Assembly: GCA_041228345.1 (NCBI GenBank)
Contig: CP166131.1
Location: 744,001 to 808,000 of the forward strand
Reading direction: 5' to 3'
Length of the DNA: 64,000 nucleotides
Source: Alphaproteobacteria bacterium LSUCC0396
Lineage (GTDB): Bacteria; Pseudomonadota; Alphaproteobacteria; Puniceispirillales; Puniceispirillaceae
Shown here: positions 35,722-45,434 of the stretch, in pieces
How the letters are laid out: each line of letters opens with the position of its first letter
Numbering within the stretch: position 1 is the stretch's first letter
Program-made: the position numbers and the translations under genes
Notes under the pieces: generated by a model
The model's database searches: none
What the model was told of the DNA's origin: nothing
Seen by the model: the letters and a program-made list of their open reading frames with translations, nothing else

Positions 35722-36653
35722 GACTTGTTCCTTCCCAACTTCGAGATAAGGCTCCAAATCCCTCCTGGCAGGAAGAAAATAATTGTTAAGAAAGTTCCAC
35801 CGACAATCAGCTGCCAAAGATGCGGAGCTAATTCAAAAGCATATGTTCTCAGCACTTCGAATACCAATGACCCAATAAATGGTGCAATCACATTACCCGG
35901 ACCAGATAATATCGTGATAAAGACCAACTCCCCTGATACGGTCCAGTTGATCATTGAGTCGGGATCCACCTGTCCAAGAGACATAGCCATCAAAGCACCA
36001 GCACCACCGGCTAAGATCGCCGACATAGTGTATTTGAGGTGAATTGCATGTGCGACCGAAAAACCTAAATATTCAACCCTAATCTCATTATCTCGTATTG
36101 GAGTAGTGAGGCGTCCAATCGTAGTCTTGAGATAAAAGTTGATCAACAATGCACTAACTATTGCCACAGTAGTGATTACAACAAAGAGTGGGTATTTGGT
36201 TTCTGGCGCCACCCCAAAAATTGTAGGCAACGAAATGGCAAAGCCGTCAGTTGAGCCAAGAGACTCAGTTTTTACAATTATACCGTAGAGAACCATTGAT
36301 ATTGCTGTATTGAGCATCGCGAAAAAAATGTCGCGATAATTTCTCATTATGAAGCCAACCAAAAATCCAGCCAACCCAGCCAAGCATGCTCCACCCAGCA
36401 ACCTCACAAACACATCAGTGACGCCTAACTGGATATCCAAGATTGCAACGGTATACGCTCCAAGGCCGAAATAAAATGCATGCCCGAAGGAAACCAACCC
36501 TGTCCGCCATAAAACCAAAAGCCCAAGAATAGCCAGAGCCCTAGAAAAGCCAAACATAAGTTGATTAACAATCCAGTTTGGGGCAACGGCGCCGAACAGA
36601 ATGATTAAAATACCACCAATCAATACAACTTTTGAAGTGTTATCTCTAAGCAT
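35718..36653 (-). CDS. livM: Branched-chain-type ABC transporter permease LivM
   Basis: Inner-membrane permease, 311 residues, about nine helices. The family signature VSFGHAFYFGLGAYTVAI is present, and the EAA-like cytoplasmic loop reads TPIRDNEIRVEYLGFSV. ATG 36653 is one base after the livH stop (TAA T ATG). A longer frame upstream is the shadow of livH. Confidence 0.93.
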   Translation of the reverse strand: MLRDNTSKVVLIGGILIILFGAVAPNWIVNQLMFGFSRALAILGLLVLWRTGLVSFGHAFYFGLGAYTVAILDIQLGVTDVFVRLLGGACLAGLAGFLVGFIMRNYRDIFFAMLNTAISMVLYGIIVKTESLGSTDGFAISLPTIFGVAPETKYPLFVVITTVAIVSALLINFYLKTTIGRLTTPIRDNEIRVEYLGFSVAHAIHLKYTMSAILAGGAGALMAMSLGQVDPDSMINWTVSGELVFITILSGPGNVIAPFIGSLVFEVLRTYAFELAPHLWQLIVGGTFLTIIFFLPGGIWSLISKLGRNKS

Positions 36654-36654
36654 A

Positions 36655-37551
36655 TTAGATCTTCCTTGGCTTGGCTGGCGCAAAGAGGCCCTCTGGCCGG
36701 AAAACCAAAACCACAGCCATAACAGCGAACACCACAAACAACTCAACTTGCGGTAACTCATGTACTGCAAGGGCCCTCAAGAGTCCAATTATCACAGAGC
36801 CAATTGCAGCACCCATTATCGAGCCCATACCACCAACGACGACAACCGCGAATGACAATACAATTACCTCTGTGCCAAGGCCGGGAGCAACGGATATTGT
36901 GGGAGCGATGTATGCACCGCCAAGGCCACCAAGGATCGCACCACCAATAAACGTTAACGTGTAAACGAACGGAACATTGATTCCCATGGAAATCCCCATT
37001 TCCCGATCAAAGATCACGGCTTTTAGGATCGTCCCCCACTTGGTTTTATTTAAGAGCAACCAACATCCTGCCGCCACTAGGGCCGCAACACCAATAAGGG
37101 TGAGTCCATATACGTCTCTGACAATCCCGCCCATTTCGACGGAGTCCAAAAGCGCCATTGGTTGATATGCAAAATAGGGATCAGTTCCAAAGGCAATTAA
37201 GATCACGTCTTCCAGAACCAAAAACAACCCAAAGGTCGCCAAGACTATTAGCACTTCATCGCGGTGGTACATATGCTTCAAGATAAGCTGCTCGATTAAA
37301 AAACCTAGCACCAACCCCACAATAATTGCTGAAGCCACAATTACGACGAAACCCAAACCGTCAGGCAAGCCCATTTCAGAGAACTTCCCAATAAAAAAGG
37401 CTGAGGTGTAAGCGCCCCAAGCGTAAAAACTTCCATGACATACATTAAGTATTTTCATCACGCCAAAGATGATGGTAAGACCGGCGGATACTATGAAGAG
37501 ATAGGACGAAAACTGAAGCCCGTCCAACAGAATTGTTAGGAAGGTTTCCAT
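36655..37551 (-). CDS. livH: Branched-chain-type ABC transporter permease LivH
   Basis: Inner-membrane permease, 298 residues. It has GLTIIFGVMKILNVCHGSFY near the N-terminus, typical of LivH, and VVVVGGMGSIMGAAIGSVII near the C-terminus. ATG 37551 was chosen over a TTG five codons earlier. It follows livK by 93 bases, which include a stem-loop. Confidence 0.93.
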   Translation of the reverse strand: METFLTILLDGLQFSSYLFIVSAGLTIIFGVMKILNVCHGSFYAWGAYTSAFFIGKFSEMGLPDGLGFVVIVASAIIVGLVLGFLIEQLILKHMYHRDEVLIVLATFGLFLVLEDVILIAFGTDPYFAYQPMALLDSVEMGGIVRDVYGLTLIGVAALVAAGCWLLLNKTKWGTILKAVIFDREMGISMGINVPFVYTLTFIGGAILGGLGGAYIAPTISVAPGLGTEVIVLSFAVVVVGGMGSIMGAAIGSVIIGLLRALAVHELPQVELFVVFAVMAVVLVFRPEGLFAPAKPRKI

Positions 37552-37604
37552 ATTAGTCGCCCCCAAAAGAAATAAATCAAAGTTCGAGAAAATCTAAAAT
37601 CGCC

Positions 37605-37622
37605 AGGGCACAAAGTGGCCCT
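37605..37622 (-). terminator. Intercistronic stem-loop between livK and livH
   Basis: AGGGCAC (37605-37611) pairs with GTGGCCCT (37615-37622) with one bulged base and a three-base loop. On the minus strand it is followed by T-rich sequence. It sits just after the livK stop, as expected for a partial terminator or RNA-stabilising element that keeps binding-protein levels above those of the permeases. Confidence 0.5.
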
Positions 37623-37644
37623 AGCGATTGCCCTTATTTACGGT

Positions 37645-38937
37645 TTAGCACTTCGCGCCCTTCATGCCACCATTAATCCATTCAACACTGTCAACACCGT
37701 CGGGGGGCAGAACACATGATGCAGGATAAAATTTAACGTCGGTAACTACGTTTTCTCCTGCTTCGCTATCATATTTGGTGATACCATAGCCATTTTCTGT
37801 TGCCGCTTGATGCCCACCACCAAGCTTCATTTCAACGGTAGTTGAGAATGACTCGAAGGTTATACCGCGTAAAGCATCAGCAAGCTGCTCGTCGGAGGCA
37901 TCGCTGCCAGCCTTATCATAAGCAATCTTAGCTGCAAGAATTGCCTGACCGTATTGGTAAGCTGGGCCTGATGGATAAATACCGTATATGTCTTTGTAGG
38001 TATTGACGAACCACTGGTTTAGAACCGTGTCACGGTCCTTGACAAGGATCCCATAGGGACCACGGGCTCCAAGAACCAGTCCATCTGGCAGCTTTTTGCC
38101 TAATCGATAAGCCGCTGTGCCACCAACAGTTACCACACCAAGTTTCTTTTTAAACAATCCACGAGCCGCACCCTGGAAGATAAAGGCTTCCAAGTCGCCA
38201 CCCCAGAAACTGCTGTGAACCAAGTCAGCCTTATCGAGTGACATCGCCGAAATTTCTGAGCCGTACTGCCCAGCAAAGATCTTCGGGAATTGAGTTTTAT
38301 CTGATGCCATTGTGTTTGGCATAATTTGTTTCATGGTCAGATCAAAATCACGCCAAGAGTCTTGTCCCCACGCGTAGTTTTGGTTGATCCCTGTATAACC
38401 CTTTACATTCGGGAATTTTTCTTTGACATACATCGCCGCAGCAACATTATCTGAAGTTGCATGTCCCATAGTTCTAAAAACATATTTTCTCGGAGCCTCT
38501 TCAAAAATTCGAGGCGTGCCACATGTTGCAAAGATTGTGAACTGTTTCAGTTCTTCAGCTATTGGCGCCAAAGCCTGACAATTACCGGAGGAAATATAAC
38601 CAACAATTGCGTCAACATTACGCTTTTCTACTAGGTTACGGTACTCAGCAACCTGTTTTGTTGCGCCGCCACCTTCATCGAGCTCGATGAGGCTGGCTGA
38701 CGCACCGCCAAATCCTTTTGTATTATAAGGCGCAGGAAGCTTTCCGTTGTTTATTGCGTCAGTTACCATTTTAGCACCATTCATAGCGGGGATGCCGAAT
38801 GGACCAGCCGCACCGCCTGTTAGGAACGACGGCACCGCAATCGTGATAGAGTCTTTCGCTTGAGCAAATCCACCCGTCAATGCTACAGATGAAACGGCCG
38901 CGATGCCCAAAGCACGCGTTAAAAATCTTCTATTCAT
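37645..38937 (-). CDS. ABC transporter substrate-binding protein (LivK/Peripla_BP_6 family)
   Basis: Periplasmic ligand-binding protein of the importer, 430 residues. The signal peptide is LTRALGIAAVSSVALTGGFA followed by QAKDS. The mature start SITIAVPSFLTGGAAGPFG and a central GYISSGNCQALAPIAEE are typical of amide/urea/branched-chain binders. GGAGGG lies 6 bases before the ATG. The ligand is not evident; the genes downstream suggest a carboxylate or amide used as carbon source. First gene of livKHMGF-dapA-like-NIPSNAP-DUF606. Confidence 0.9.
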   Translation of the reverse strand: MNRRFLTRALGIAAVSSVALTGGFAQAKDSITIAVPSFLTGGAAGPFGIPAMNGAKMVTDAINNGKLPAPYNTKGFGGASASLIELDEGGGATKQVAEYRNLVEKRNVDAIVGYISSGNCQALAPIAEELKQFTIFATCGTPRIFEEAPRKYVFRTMGHATSDNVAAAMYVKEKFPNVKGYTGINQNYAWGQDSWRDFDLTMKQIMPNTMASDKTQFPKIFAGQYGSEISAMSLDKADLVHSSFWGGDLEAFIFQGAARGLFKKKLGVVTVGGTAAYRLGKKLPDGLVLGARGPYGILVKDRDTVLNQWFVNTYKDIYGIYPSGPAYQYGQAILAAKIAYDKAGSDASDEQLADALRGITFESFSTTVEMKLGGGHQAATENGYGITKYDSEAGENVVTDVKFYPASCVLPPDGVDSVEWINGGMKGAKC

Positions 38938-39329
38938 AATGACCCTCCCAGTCTTTAGATTTTTACTTTTTGGCGTCGCCGCCGATAAAGACGGAATTAT
39001 TAAGCGATACTGATTGAGGCTTCGTCAAGCTTTGTATGCAAAACTGCCTTGAAAATTATTTACCAAAAACACCTGCGGCGCCCGTGCGCCGCCAAAACAT
39101 TTCACCGGCACCTATTCTGCCTGATCGGAAATAGCCCAGCCCAATGGCATGATCCGTTGCCGGCGCGGCGACTTGTATCACCAAAATTGCAACATCGATA
39201 TTGCCACGGCGGTCGTAATGATTAGGATATTGATAGCATGTTGGCCGTGCCAGCTTTGAACATGATTCAGAGTAAATGGCGATAACGCTACCCTGTTAAA
39301 ATGACGGCTTTGATAAAGGTTTGGGATAA
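38938..39329. other. 392-base divergent intergenic region
   Basis: Separates the minus-strand transporter from the plus-strand monooxygenase. The first 130 bases are AT-rich and should hold the livK promoter, though no clear -35/-10 pair stands out. A perfect 7-bp inverted repeat, GCGGCGC/GCGCCGC, lies at 39075-39092. A minus-strand frame is open across about 39063-39298 but has no start codon. Confidence 0.6.
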
Positions 39330-41135
39330 TTGAACGAGCATAAATCCATCACCACGATTGAAACGTTGGTTACTGACTGGCTTGGCCGTTTTAACGCGGT
39401 AATGACATCAAGAGCTGCGGCGTCGAGCGATGCGCCAGCTGGTCTTGCTGACCTCTTTCATGATGACAGCTACTGGCGCGACGCGCTGGCGTTGAGCTGG
39501 CACCTAAAAACCGTTACTGGCGCTGCGTCAATTCTAGATTTGCTTCCCAGTGTGGCGGCAAATTCGGGGCTTGGGCCGTTAACGCTCGACCTTAACGCCA
39601 CCGCGCCGCGCCTCGTCAATCGGGCTGGCACCGAAACAGTTGAAGCCTTCTTCACCTTTAACACTGATCATGCACATTGCCGTGGTATTTTACGGCTGTG
39701 TCCGGATAGCCAGAACCCAGACCACTACCGCGCATGGACATTCTTTACCGCGATTGATGCGCTGATCGGCTTTGAGGAAAAAACCGACCGTAACCGGCCA
39801 ACCGGACAATCCTATTCGCGCGATTTTCGTGGCCCCAACTGGCTGGACAAGCGCGTCACTGCCTCCAGCTATGACGACCGCGATCCCAGCGTGCTGGTTA
39901 TTGGTGGCGGACAGGCCGGCCTCTCCATCGCCGCACGGCTGACCCAGCTTGGCATTGACACATTAATTGTCGATAAGAACAGCCGCATCGGCGATAATTG
40001 GCGCAACCGCTATCATGCGCTGACCTTGCATAATCAGCTTCATGTGAACCACCTCCCCTATATGCCGTTTCCACCGACATGGCCGACCTATATTCCAAAG
40101 GATATGCTGGCCTTGTGGTTTGAGTCCTATGCCGCAGCGATGGAGTTGAATTTTTGGGTCAGTTGCGAAGTGACCTCGGCAATCTATGATGATGATAAAG
40201 CGCGCTGGCAAGTGGATATAAAACGCGCCGATGGCACCCTAAGGCAAATGACACCGCGTCATGTTATCATGGCAACCGGCGTCAGCGGCATTCCCAATTT
40301 ACCAGATATCGACAGCCTTTCAGCCTTCAAAGGGCCGACGCTTCATTCCAGTCAATATCATGATGGCGATGATTGGTCAGGCAAACACGCCATTGTTCTT
40401 GGATGCGGCAATAGCGGCCATGATATCTCACAAGACCTCTATTCAAGCGGCGCCAAGGTCACGATGATCCAGCGTAGCCCAAGCCTTGTGGTCAATATCG
40501 AACCCAGCGCGCAATTTCCCTATAAACTATATGAAGAAGATCGGAGCACCGATGAGTGTGATTTCATCACCACATCAATGCCGACCCCGCTGGTCAAAGC
40601 AGCGCATCGTCATTTCACCAGATCCGCGCGTGAAACCGATAAACCGCTGCTAGATGCGTTAGAAAAAATCGGCTTTAAGCTTGATTTTGGAGAGGATGAC
40701 ACTGGCTGGCAATTCAAATATCTGACCCGTGGTGGCGGCTATTATTTCAATGTCGGTTGTTCAAACCTGCTGGCCGAAGGTGCAATTGATCTTGTGCAAT
40801 TTGATCAGATTGAACAATTTACCGAGCGCGGTATGCAGATGAAAGATGGCCGCGCCATTAATGCCGATATTGTGATTTTGGCGACCGGCTACAAGCCGCA
40901 GGAACACCTTGTTGAGAAGATGTTTGGCGAGATGGTTGCGGCACGCGTTGGCCCAATTTGGGGCTTTGGCGATGGGGTGGAACTGCGCAACATGTATTGT
41001 CAGACTGGTCAGCCCGGCCTATGGTTTATCGCTGGCAGTTTTGCGCAATGTCGGATTTATTCGAAATATCTGGCCTTCCAGATCAAAGCATTAGAAGAAG
41101 GGCTTGTGCCGCCCCAGCGACCAGCATCACAATAA
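39330..41135 (+). CDS. Flavin-containing monooxygenase family protein with N-terminal NTF2-like domain
   Basis: FAD/NADPH-dependent oxygenase, 601 residues. Residues 1-160 look like an NTF2/SnoaL-type domain. Residues from about 185 carry the FAD motif VLVIGGGQAGLSIAARL; the NADP motif HAIVLGCGNSGHDIS is near residue 352, and an ATGYKP-type motif (VILATGYKPQ) is near 525. Class B FMO-like; the substrate is unknown. The start is TTG 39330 with AAAGG 10 bases upstream. It is 37 bases before the hydrolase gene, probably cotranscribed. Confidence 0.87.
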   Translation: MNEHKSITTIETLVTDWLGRFNAVMTSRAAASSDAPAGLADLFHDDSYWRDALALSWHLKTVTGAASILDLLPSVAANSGLGPLTLDLNATAPRLVNRAGTETVEAFFTFNTDHAHCRGILRLCPDSQNPDHYRAWTFFTAIDALIGFEEKTDRNRPTGQSYSRDFRGPNWLDKRVTASSYDDRDPSVLVIGGGQAGLSIAARLTQLGIDTLIVDKNSRIGDNWRNRYHALTLHNQLHVNHLPYMPFPPTWPTYIPKDMLALWFESYAAAMELNFWVSCEVTSAIYDDDKARWQVDIKRADGTLRQMTPRHVIMATGVSGIPNLPDIDSLSAFKGPTLHSSQYHDGDDWSGKHAIVLGCGNSGHDISQDLYSSGAKVTMIQRSPSLVVNIEPSAQFPYKLYEEDRSTDECDFITTSMPTPLVKAAHRHFTRSARETDKPLLDALEKIGFKLDFGEDDTGWQFKYLTRGGGYYFNVGCSNLLAEGAIDLVQFDQIEQFTERGMQMKDGRAINADIVILATGYKPQEHLVEKMFGEMVAARVGPIWGFGDGVELRNMYCQTGQPGLWFIAGSFAQCRIYSKYLAFQIKALEEGLVPPQRPASQ

Positions 41136-41172
41136 ACGGTTCTCCCCCCTTGTTCCCCATAAATAACGAGAC

Positions 41173-41967
41173 ATGAAAATGAAATTTGCAGCGATTAACG
41201 GCATCTCTATCCACTATCAATTTGATGATGCGGGCGCAGGAAAACCGCTGATTGTGTTTTCCAACTCGCTCGCCACCGATTTTCGCATCTGGCAAGATTG
41301 TGTGGATGACCTATCGGCTGATTATTCCATCCTACGTTATGACAAACGCGGTCATGGTCTCTCGGGCATGGGAACGCCGCCCTATCAGATTGATGATCAT
41401 ATCAATGATCTGGTCGCCCTGATGGATCATCTTGGGCTTTCTGGTGGGGTTGTTGTCGGGCTTTCGGTTGGCGGCCTGATTGCACAAGGCGTTTATCACG
41501 CTCGTCCTGACCTTGTACGGGCGCTGATCCTTTGTGACACGGCAGCCAAAATTGGCAATGCCGATATGTGGAATGACCGGATTGGGATTGCCCGCGAGGG
41601 CGGCTTGGCAGCGCTTGTTGACGCCAATATGCAACGCTGGTTCTCACCCGCCTTCCATACCGAGCGCGCAACCGATCTAGCCGGTTTTATTGCCATGTTT
41701 ACCCGTACACCGCTTGAGGGCTACATCGGCACTGGCATGGCGATCCGCGATGCTGATTTCCGTGATCAGGCGCCATCGATTGCGGTGCCGACGACCTGTG
41801 TTGTTGGGGATCAGGACGGCGCAACCCCGCCAGATCTGGTGCGCGGTACTGCTGATATGATCCCCGGCGCTAAATTTGAGCTGGTCAAAGACGCTGGACA
41901 TATTCCGTGTGCTGAACAGCCTGCCGCAATTATCAAGATCATCCGCGATATGATGGCGGGGCTGTAA
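41173..41967 (+). CDS. pcaD: 3-oxoadipate enol-lactonase-like alpha/beta hydrolase
   Basis: A 264-residue alpha/beta hydrolase closest in pattern to PcaD, which opens 3-oxoadipate enol-lactone. The nucleophile elbow GLSVGG, acid GDQDGATPP and histidine AGHIPCAEQ are intact, and NSLATDFRIW and YDKRGHGLS match the family. No other protocatechuate genes are nearby and the preceding gene is a flavin monooxygenase, so it may instead hydrolyse an ester or lactone formed by that enzyme. The symbol is by similarity only. Confidence 0.82.
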   Translation: MKMKFAAINGISIHYQFDDAGAGKPLIVFSNSLATDFRIWQDCVDDLSADYSILRYDKRGHGLSGMGTPPYQIDDHINDLVALMDHLGLSGGVVVGLSVGGLIAQGVYHARPDLVRALILCDTAAKIGNADMWNDRIGIAREGGLAALVDANMQRWFSPAFHTERATDLAGFIAMFTRTPLEGYIGTGMAIRDADFRDQAPSIAVPTTCVVGDQDGATPPDLVRGTADMIPGAKFELVKDAGHIPCAEQPAAIIKIIRDMMAGL

Positions 41968-42051
41968 CGCGCCAGCTTTATTAAACAAGCCCTGATTGCC
42001 AGCCCGTATCATCGCAGTGAATTATGCTGAAAGCTGGTGATGACAGCATAA

Positions 42052-42675
42052 TCAGGCTGGCTTTGTGCGGCGTGGCTGTGCTGCAATCGTTTCCGCCACG
42101 GATGGCCGCGCCCGCATTTCATCAAGCAATGCGTTCAATCGCGGCCTGCCTGCGCGCATCGCCGCTTTATCAAGATCCCAGCGACTAAGCATATAGAGGT
42201 AAAAATCGGCAGCGGTGATTGTTTGACCACATATATATGGGTCAAGATTAGCCTCAAGATAATCAAAAATAACCCGTTGTTCGGCACGCGCCCGATCTCG
42301 GATCGCCTCGGCGGCAGCGTCATCCCCATAATAGCGGGTGTGATGCTGGCGGTGATAAGCCGGATAGACTGACGTTGCCAAAAGCGCCAGAAACTGGTGA
42401 TAACGATCACAAAGCGGCGTTCCCGGCGGCGGTGCCAAATCGCCAAAGCGGCAGGTTATATGATTGATGATGGCAAGGGTCTCAAAGACTTTGGTGCCGT
42501 CCGGGCAGATCAGCACAGGAATTCGCCCCAGCGGATTGGCCGCATAAAAGGTGGGGCTTTTCACGTCAGCCGGATCAGGAAACGAAATATCATAGTCAAT
42601 TCCGGCTTCACGAAACAAAAATTCGACAATCAGTGATCCAGCGCCAGCCCTGCCGATAATGTGATATTTTTCCAT
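42052..42675 (-). CDS. Glutathione S-transferase family protein
   Basis: A 207-residue cytosolic GST. The N-terminal thioredoxin-like domain shows NPLGRIPVLICPDG with the cis-proline and the FETLAIINHI glutathione-binding helix (usual ES replaced by ET). The C-terminal helical domain has TITAADFYLYMLSRW. ATG 42675 has GGGGA 9 bases upstream; an ATG seven codons earlier lacks one. Substrate unknown. Confidence 0.9.
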   Translation of the reverse strand: MEKYHIIGRAGAGSLIVEFLFREAGIDYDISFPDPADVKSPTFYAANPLGRIPVLICPDGTKVFETLAIINHITCRFGDLAPPPGTPLCDRYHQFLALLATSVYPAYHRQHHTRYYGDDAAAEAIRDRARAEQRVIFDYLEANLDPYICGQTITAADFYLYMLSRWDLDKAAMRAGRPRLNALLDEMRARPSVAETIAAQPRRTKPA

Positions 42676-42821
42676 TATAAAAATCCCCGTTTTCATGTCT
42701 GACCGCCCAGCAAATCATGCTTTATATCCGGCTTGTCTGACCTGTGATCTATAGTTACTCTGGTGTCCGATCATTTTTCAGGCTGTATTCTCGCCCCACA
42801 TTACGAAGATAGGCAAGTCAC

Positions 42822-43988
42822 ATGTTTAATTCTGCTGTTGCCACCTTGAATGCACCACCTGTTTCTGTCGTGCTGAACTGGAAATCATCTTATGACGGCG
42901 CGAACGGGCCGTTGATTGATATGAGCCAAGCTGTTCCGGGCTATGCGTCACATCCTGATATTCTAGCCGCATTGGCCGCCGCCGCCGCTGATCCGGTACT
43001 TGCCCGCTATGGGCCGGTCGAGGGTGATCCAGATTTCCGCCGCGCCTATGCAGATCATGTCAGCCATATATATAATGCTCCTATTGACCAAAGCGAGGTG
43101 CAGGTCACTTCGGGGTGCAATCAGGCCTTTGTCGCAACTGTGCTGGCGATTGCCGGCCATGGCGACCGCGTCCTGATGATGCGCCCCTGTTATTTCAATC
43201 ATGAATCGACCCTTGGCATGCTTGGGGTTGGCATTGATTATGTCGATTGCGATGCCGATGCCGGTTTATTACCCGATTGCGCGGCGATTGATGCCGCAAT
43301 TGGAGACAAGACCCGCGCCGTCGCACTGGTCAGCCCGAATAATCCGGCGGGCAGCATTTATCCAGCACCACTTCTTGCCGAAATTCTGGCATTATGTCGG
43401 CGCCGCGGTATCTGGCTCATTCTTGACGAAACCTACCGTGATTTCTTGCCGCTTGATCAAGATTTGCCGCACCAGCTTTTTACCGAGGATGACTGGCAAT
43501 CAACATTGATCCAGCTTTATAGCTTTTCCAAATCCTATTGCCTGCCGGGGCACCGGCTAGGTGCAATCATCGCTGGCCGTGACGTGGTTTTCCAATTGGC
43601 AAAGGTAATCGACAATATTCAGATTTGCGCACCGCGTGTGGTGCAAAACGCCCTTGCCCCCATGCTGGCATCAATGGGTGCATGGCGGCAGGAAAACCGT
43701 CAACGGATTGCCGCACGCGTTGCCGTTTTCCGGTCAGCAATGGATGGTTTGCCCGGATGGGATTTGCTCAGCAGCGGTGCCTATTTTGGATATGTGCGTC
43801 ACCCTTTTATTGGCGTTGACTCGCGCCAGATTGCCGAGGCGATGGCAAGCAAAGCCGGCGTTCTGGTGATCCCGGGCGCATTTTTTGGCGCAGGTCAAGA
43901 TGGGGCGCTTCGCTTTGCCTTTGCGAACGCGGGGCGTGATGTCATTGCCCAGCTTGGCAGCAGGCTTTCACCCTTCAGCCCATATTAG
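42822..43988 (+). CDS. Class I/II PLP-dependent aminotransferase
   Basis: A 388-residue fold-type I aminotransferase. Motifs are RYGPVEGDPDFRRAYADHV, QVTSGCNQAFVATV, VSPNNPAGSIYP, the PLP Asp region LILDETYRDF and the PLP lysine in YSFSKSYCLPGHRLG. The C-terminal substrate-binding arginine is likely in ALRFAFAN. Substrate is not evident from the context. It stands alone between GST and the GH84 gene. Confidence 0.9.
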   Translation: MFNSAVATLNAPPVSVVLNWKSSYDGANGPLIDMSQAVPGYASHPDILAALAAAAADPVLARYGPVEGDPDFRRAYADHVSHIYNAPIDQSEVQVTSGCNQAFVATVLAIAGHGDRVLMMRPCYFNHESTLGMLGVGIDYVDCDADAGLLPDCAAIDAAIGDKTRAVALVSPNNPAGSIYPAPLLAEILALCRRRGIWLILDETYRDFLPLDQDLPHQLFTEDDWQSTLIQLYSFSKSYCLPGHRLGAIIAGRDVVFQLAKVIDNIQICAPRVVQNALAPMLASMGAWRQENRQRIAARVAVFRSAMDGLPGWDLLSSGAYFGYVRHPFIGVDSRQIAEAMASKAGVLVIPGAFFGAGQDGALRFAFANAGRDVIAQLGSRLSPFSPY

Positions 43989-44005
43989 CATGCCTAATTT
44001 GGTGC

Positions 44006-45187
44006 TTATAATCCGCCCTCTATGATCTTTGTGGCGAGCGGTGCCAGCTGTGTCTTTTCGATCCGGTCCTGCGGCAATTGCCCATCGGCGAGCATAATAT
44101 CCTGCTTCAGCCCCATCAGATACGGATACCATTCGCGTTGAAGTGGCGATTTCCATTGCCATAGCAGAATTTCCAGTGCCGCCAATGCCCGTTCGGTGGA
44201 TGGCAGGTCAAACGCTGCCACAAATCCGTAAGGCGCATCAAAATATGCGGCGATATCAAAAAATGCGTCTGGCACACCGTTATCGGTCATAATCCGGCGC
44301 CAGCTCTCAATGCTGGCGTTTGCGCAGCGATTTTGATCGCCGTGATCACGCCCCACCGCCATCATCGTCAAAAGCAGCAGATCGGTCTCGATCATGCCGG
44401 TCGGGTTCGTCAATATATGAGCCGCCTCAGCCGCGCGCCATGGCCCAACAAAAAGGCGGCGCGGACAATAATCATTGGCATAGAAATTATCCCAGATGAT
44501 TGACGACGCGGGATCCAACCGCCCGCCAGCATCGGCCGCCGGATGCGGTGCCACAATATCATCGCCGCAATAAACCACCAGATGTTGTGGATCGAGCGCG
44601 CTGACCAGATCATCAAGATAGACCAATGATTGCGGATCATTGGGGGTAATCAGGCTGTCGGCATAGATGCGCGGCACAACAATCACCGCCGCGCCAAGCG
44701 CCGCCCCAAGCCGGTTGGCAAGCAATCCATGCGCATTGCCCTCGCTGGTCAGACTGCCGCATCGCGCCTCAAAATCAGCCGCAATATCATCCATCAGTAA
44801 TGCAATCATATGCGCCCCGCTGGCAACAAGGCTGCGTGCCTTTTCCAGCAGGATCACAAAGTCATTAAGTTCATTTTTGGCACGATCATTTGAGCCAGTA
44901 TTGGCGTCATCAATCGCCGCAAAATCAAAATCTAATCCGGGCGCAATACCGGCAATGATATGGATATTTCTGGCCTCGGCATTAGCGGTAAATTTGGCAA
45001 AGCTTGCTTGCCATGCCGCGTCATAGGGCTGACGCCACAAATAGCGATGGTACGCATCTTCCTTTGGCGCATAAAAATAGCTTGTCATTCCCGCAATCTT
45101 CAGACCGTCAAGCAACCGGTCGCGGTCATGCCAGCTAAGCAGCTGGCCGTAATAGCCCTCAATATAGCCGGTAAAATTCAGCGCCAT
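44006..45187 (-). CDS. GH84-type beta-N-acetylglucosaminidase
   Basis: Glycosidase of the O-GlcNAcase/hyaluronidase-like family GH84, cleaving terminal beta-GlcNAc by substrate-assisted catalysis. The 393-residue protein is a single catalytic domain without signal peptide. Seen: FTGYIEGYYGQLLSW at the start, YFYAPKEDAYHR at 37-48, the catalytic pair D133-D134 in LLMDDIAADF, and IIWDNFYANDY at 230-240 with the substrate-binding Asp/Asn residues. It lies beside PIG-L, anmK, murQ and ampG, and no NagZ (GH3) is in the window, so a role on GlcNAc-anhydroMurNAc muropeptides in the cytoplasm is inferred. Confidence 0.88.
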   Translation of the reverse strand: MALNFTGYIEGYYGQLLSWHDRDRLLDGLKIAGMTSYFYAPKEDAYHRYLWRQPYDAAWQASFAKFTANAEARNIHIIAGIAPGLDFDFAAIDDANTGSNDRAKNELNDFVILLEKARSLVASGAHMIALLMDDIAADFEARCGSLTSEGNAHGLLANRLGAALGAAVIVVPRIYADSLITPNDPQSLVYLDDLVSALDPQHLVVYCGDDIVAPHPAADAGGRLDPASSIIWDNFYANDYCPRRLFVGPWRAAEAAHILTNPTGMIETDLLLLTMMAVGRDHGDQNRCANASIESWRRIMTDNGVPDAFFDIAAYFDAPYGFVAAFDLPSTERALAALEILLWQWKSPLQREWYPYLMGLKQDIMLADGQLPQDRIEKTQLAPLATKIIEGGL

Positions 45188-45434
45188 TTATGTCCTATCC
45201 TTACGCATATACTATCTGCTGCCGATTTATCACGCATCTTACGACGGATTGATCACAAATCGTACGATTGTTATTTGTCACCAGCTTTGCATCCGTTATC
45301 ATCGCATCGGCAAAGCCTTGTTATGAAGGCCTCTTCACTAAAACCTATTTCTGGGCAAAAGCAAAATCTTTGTGAGACCAAGCGGGCATATTGCGAAACA
45401 ATTGCCAGAAGCGCCAGATGATGGAGGGCAAAAG

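Noticed and set aside
39075-39092. GC-rich perfect 7-bp inverted repeat as a terminator
   Set aside because: No T-run follows directly on either strand and no gene ends in front of it.
39063-39298. Minus-strand open frame upstream of the monooxygenase that reads somewhat protein-like
   Set aside because: It has no ATG, GTG or TTG with a ribosome site near its beginning and I recognise no family. It may be a decayed gene remnant, but the evidence is too thin to list it as one.
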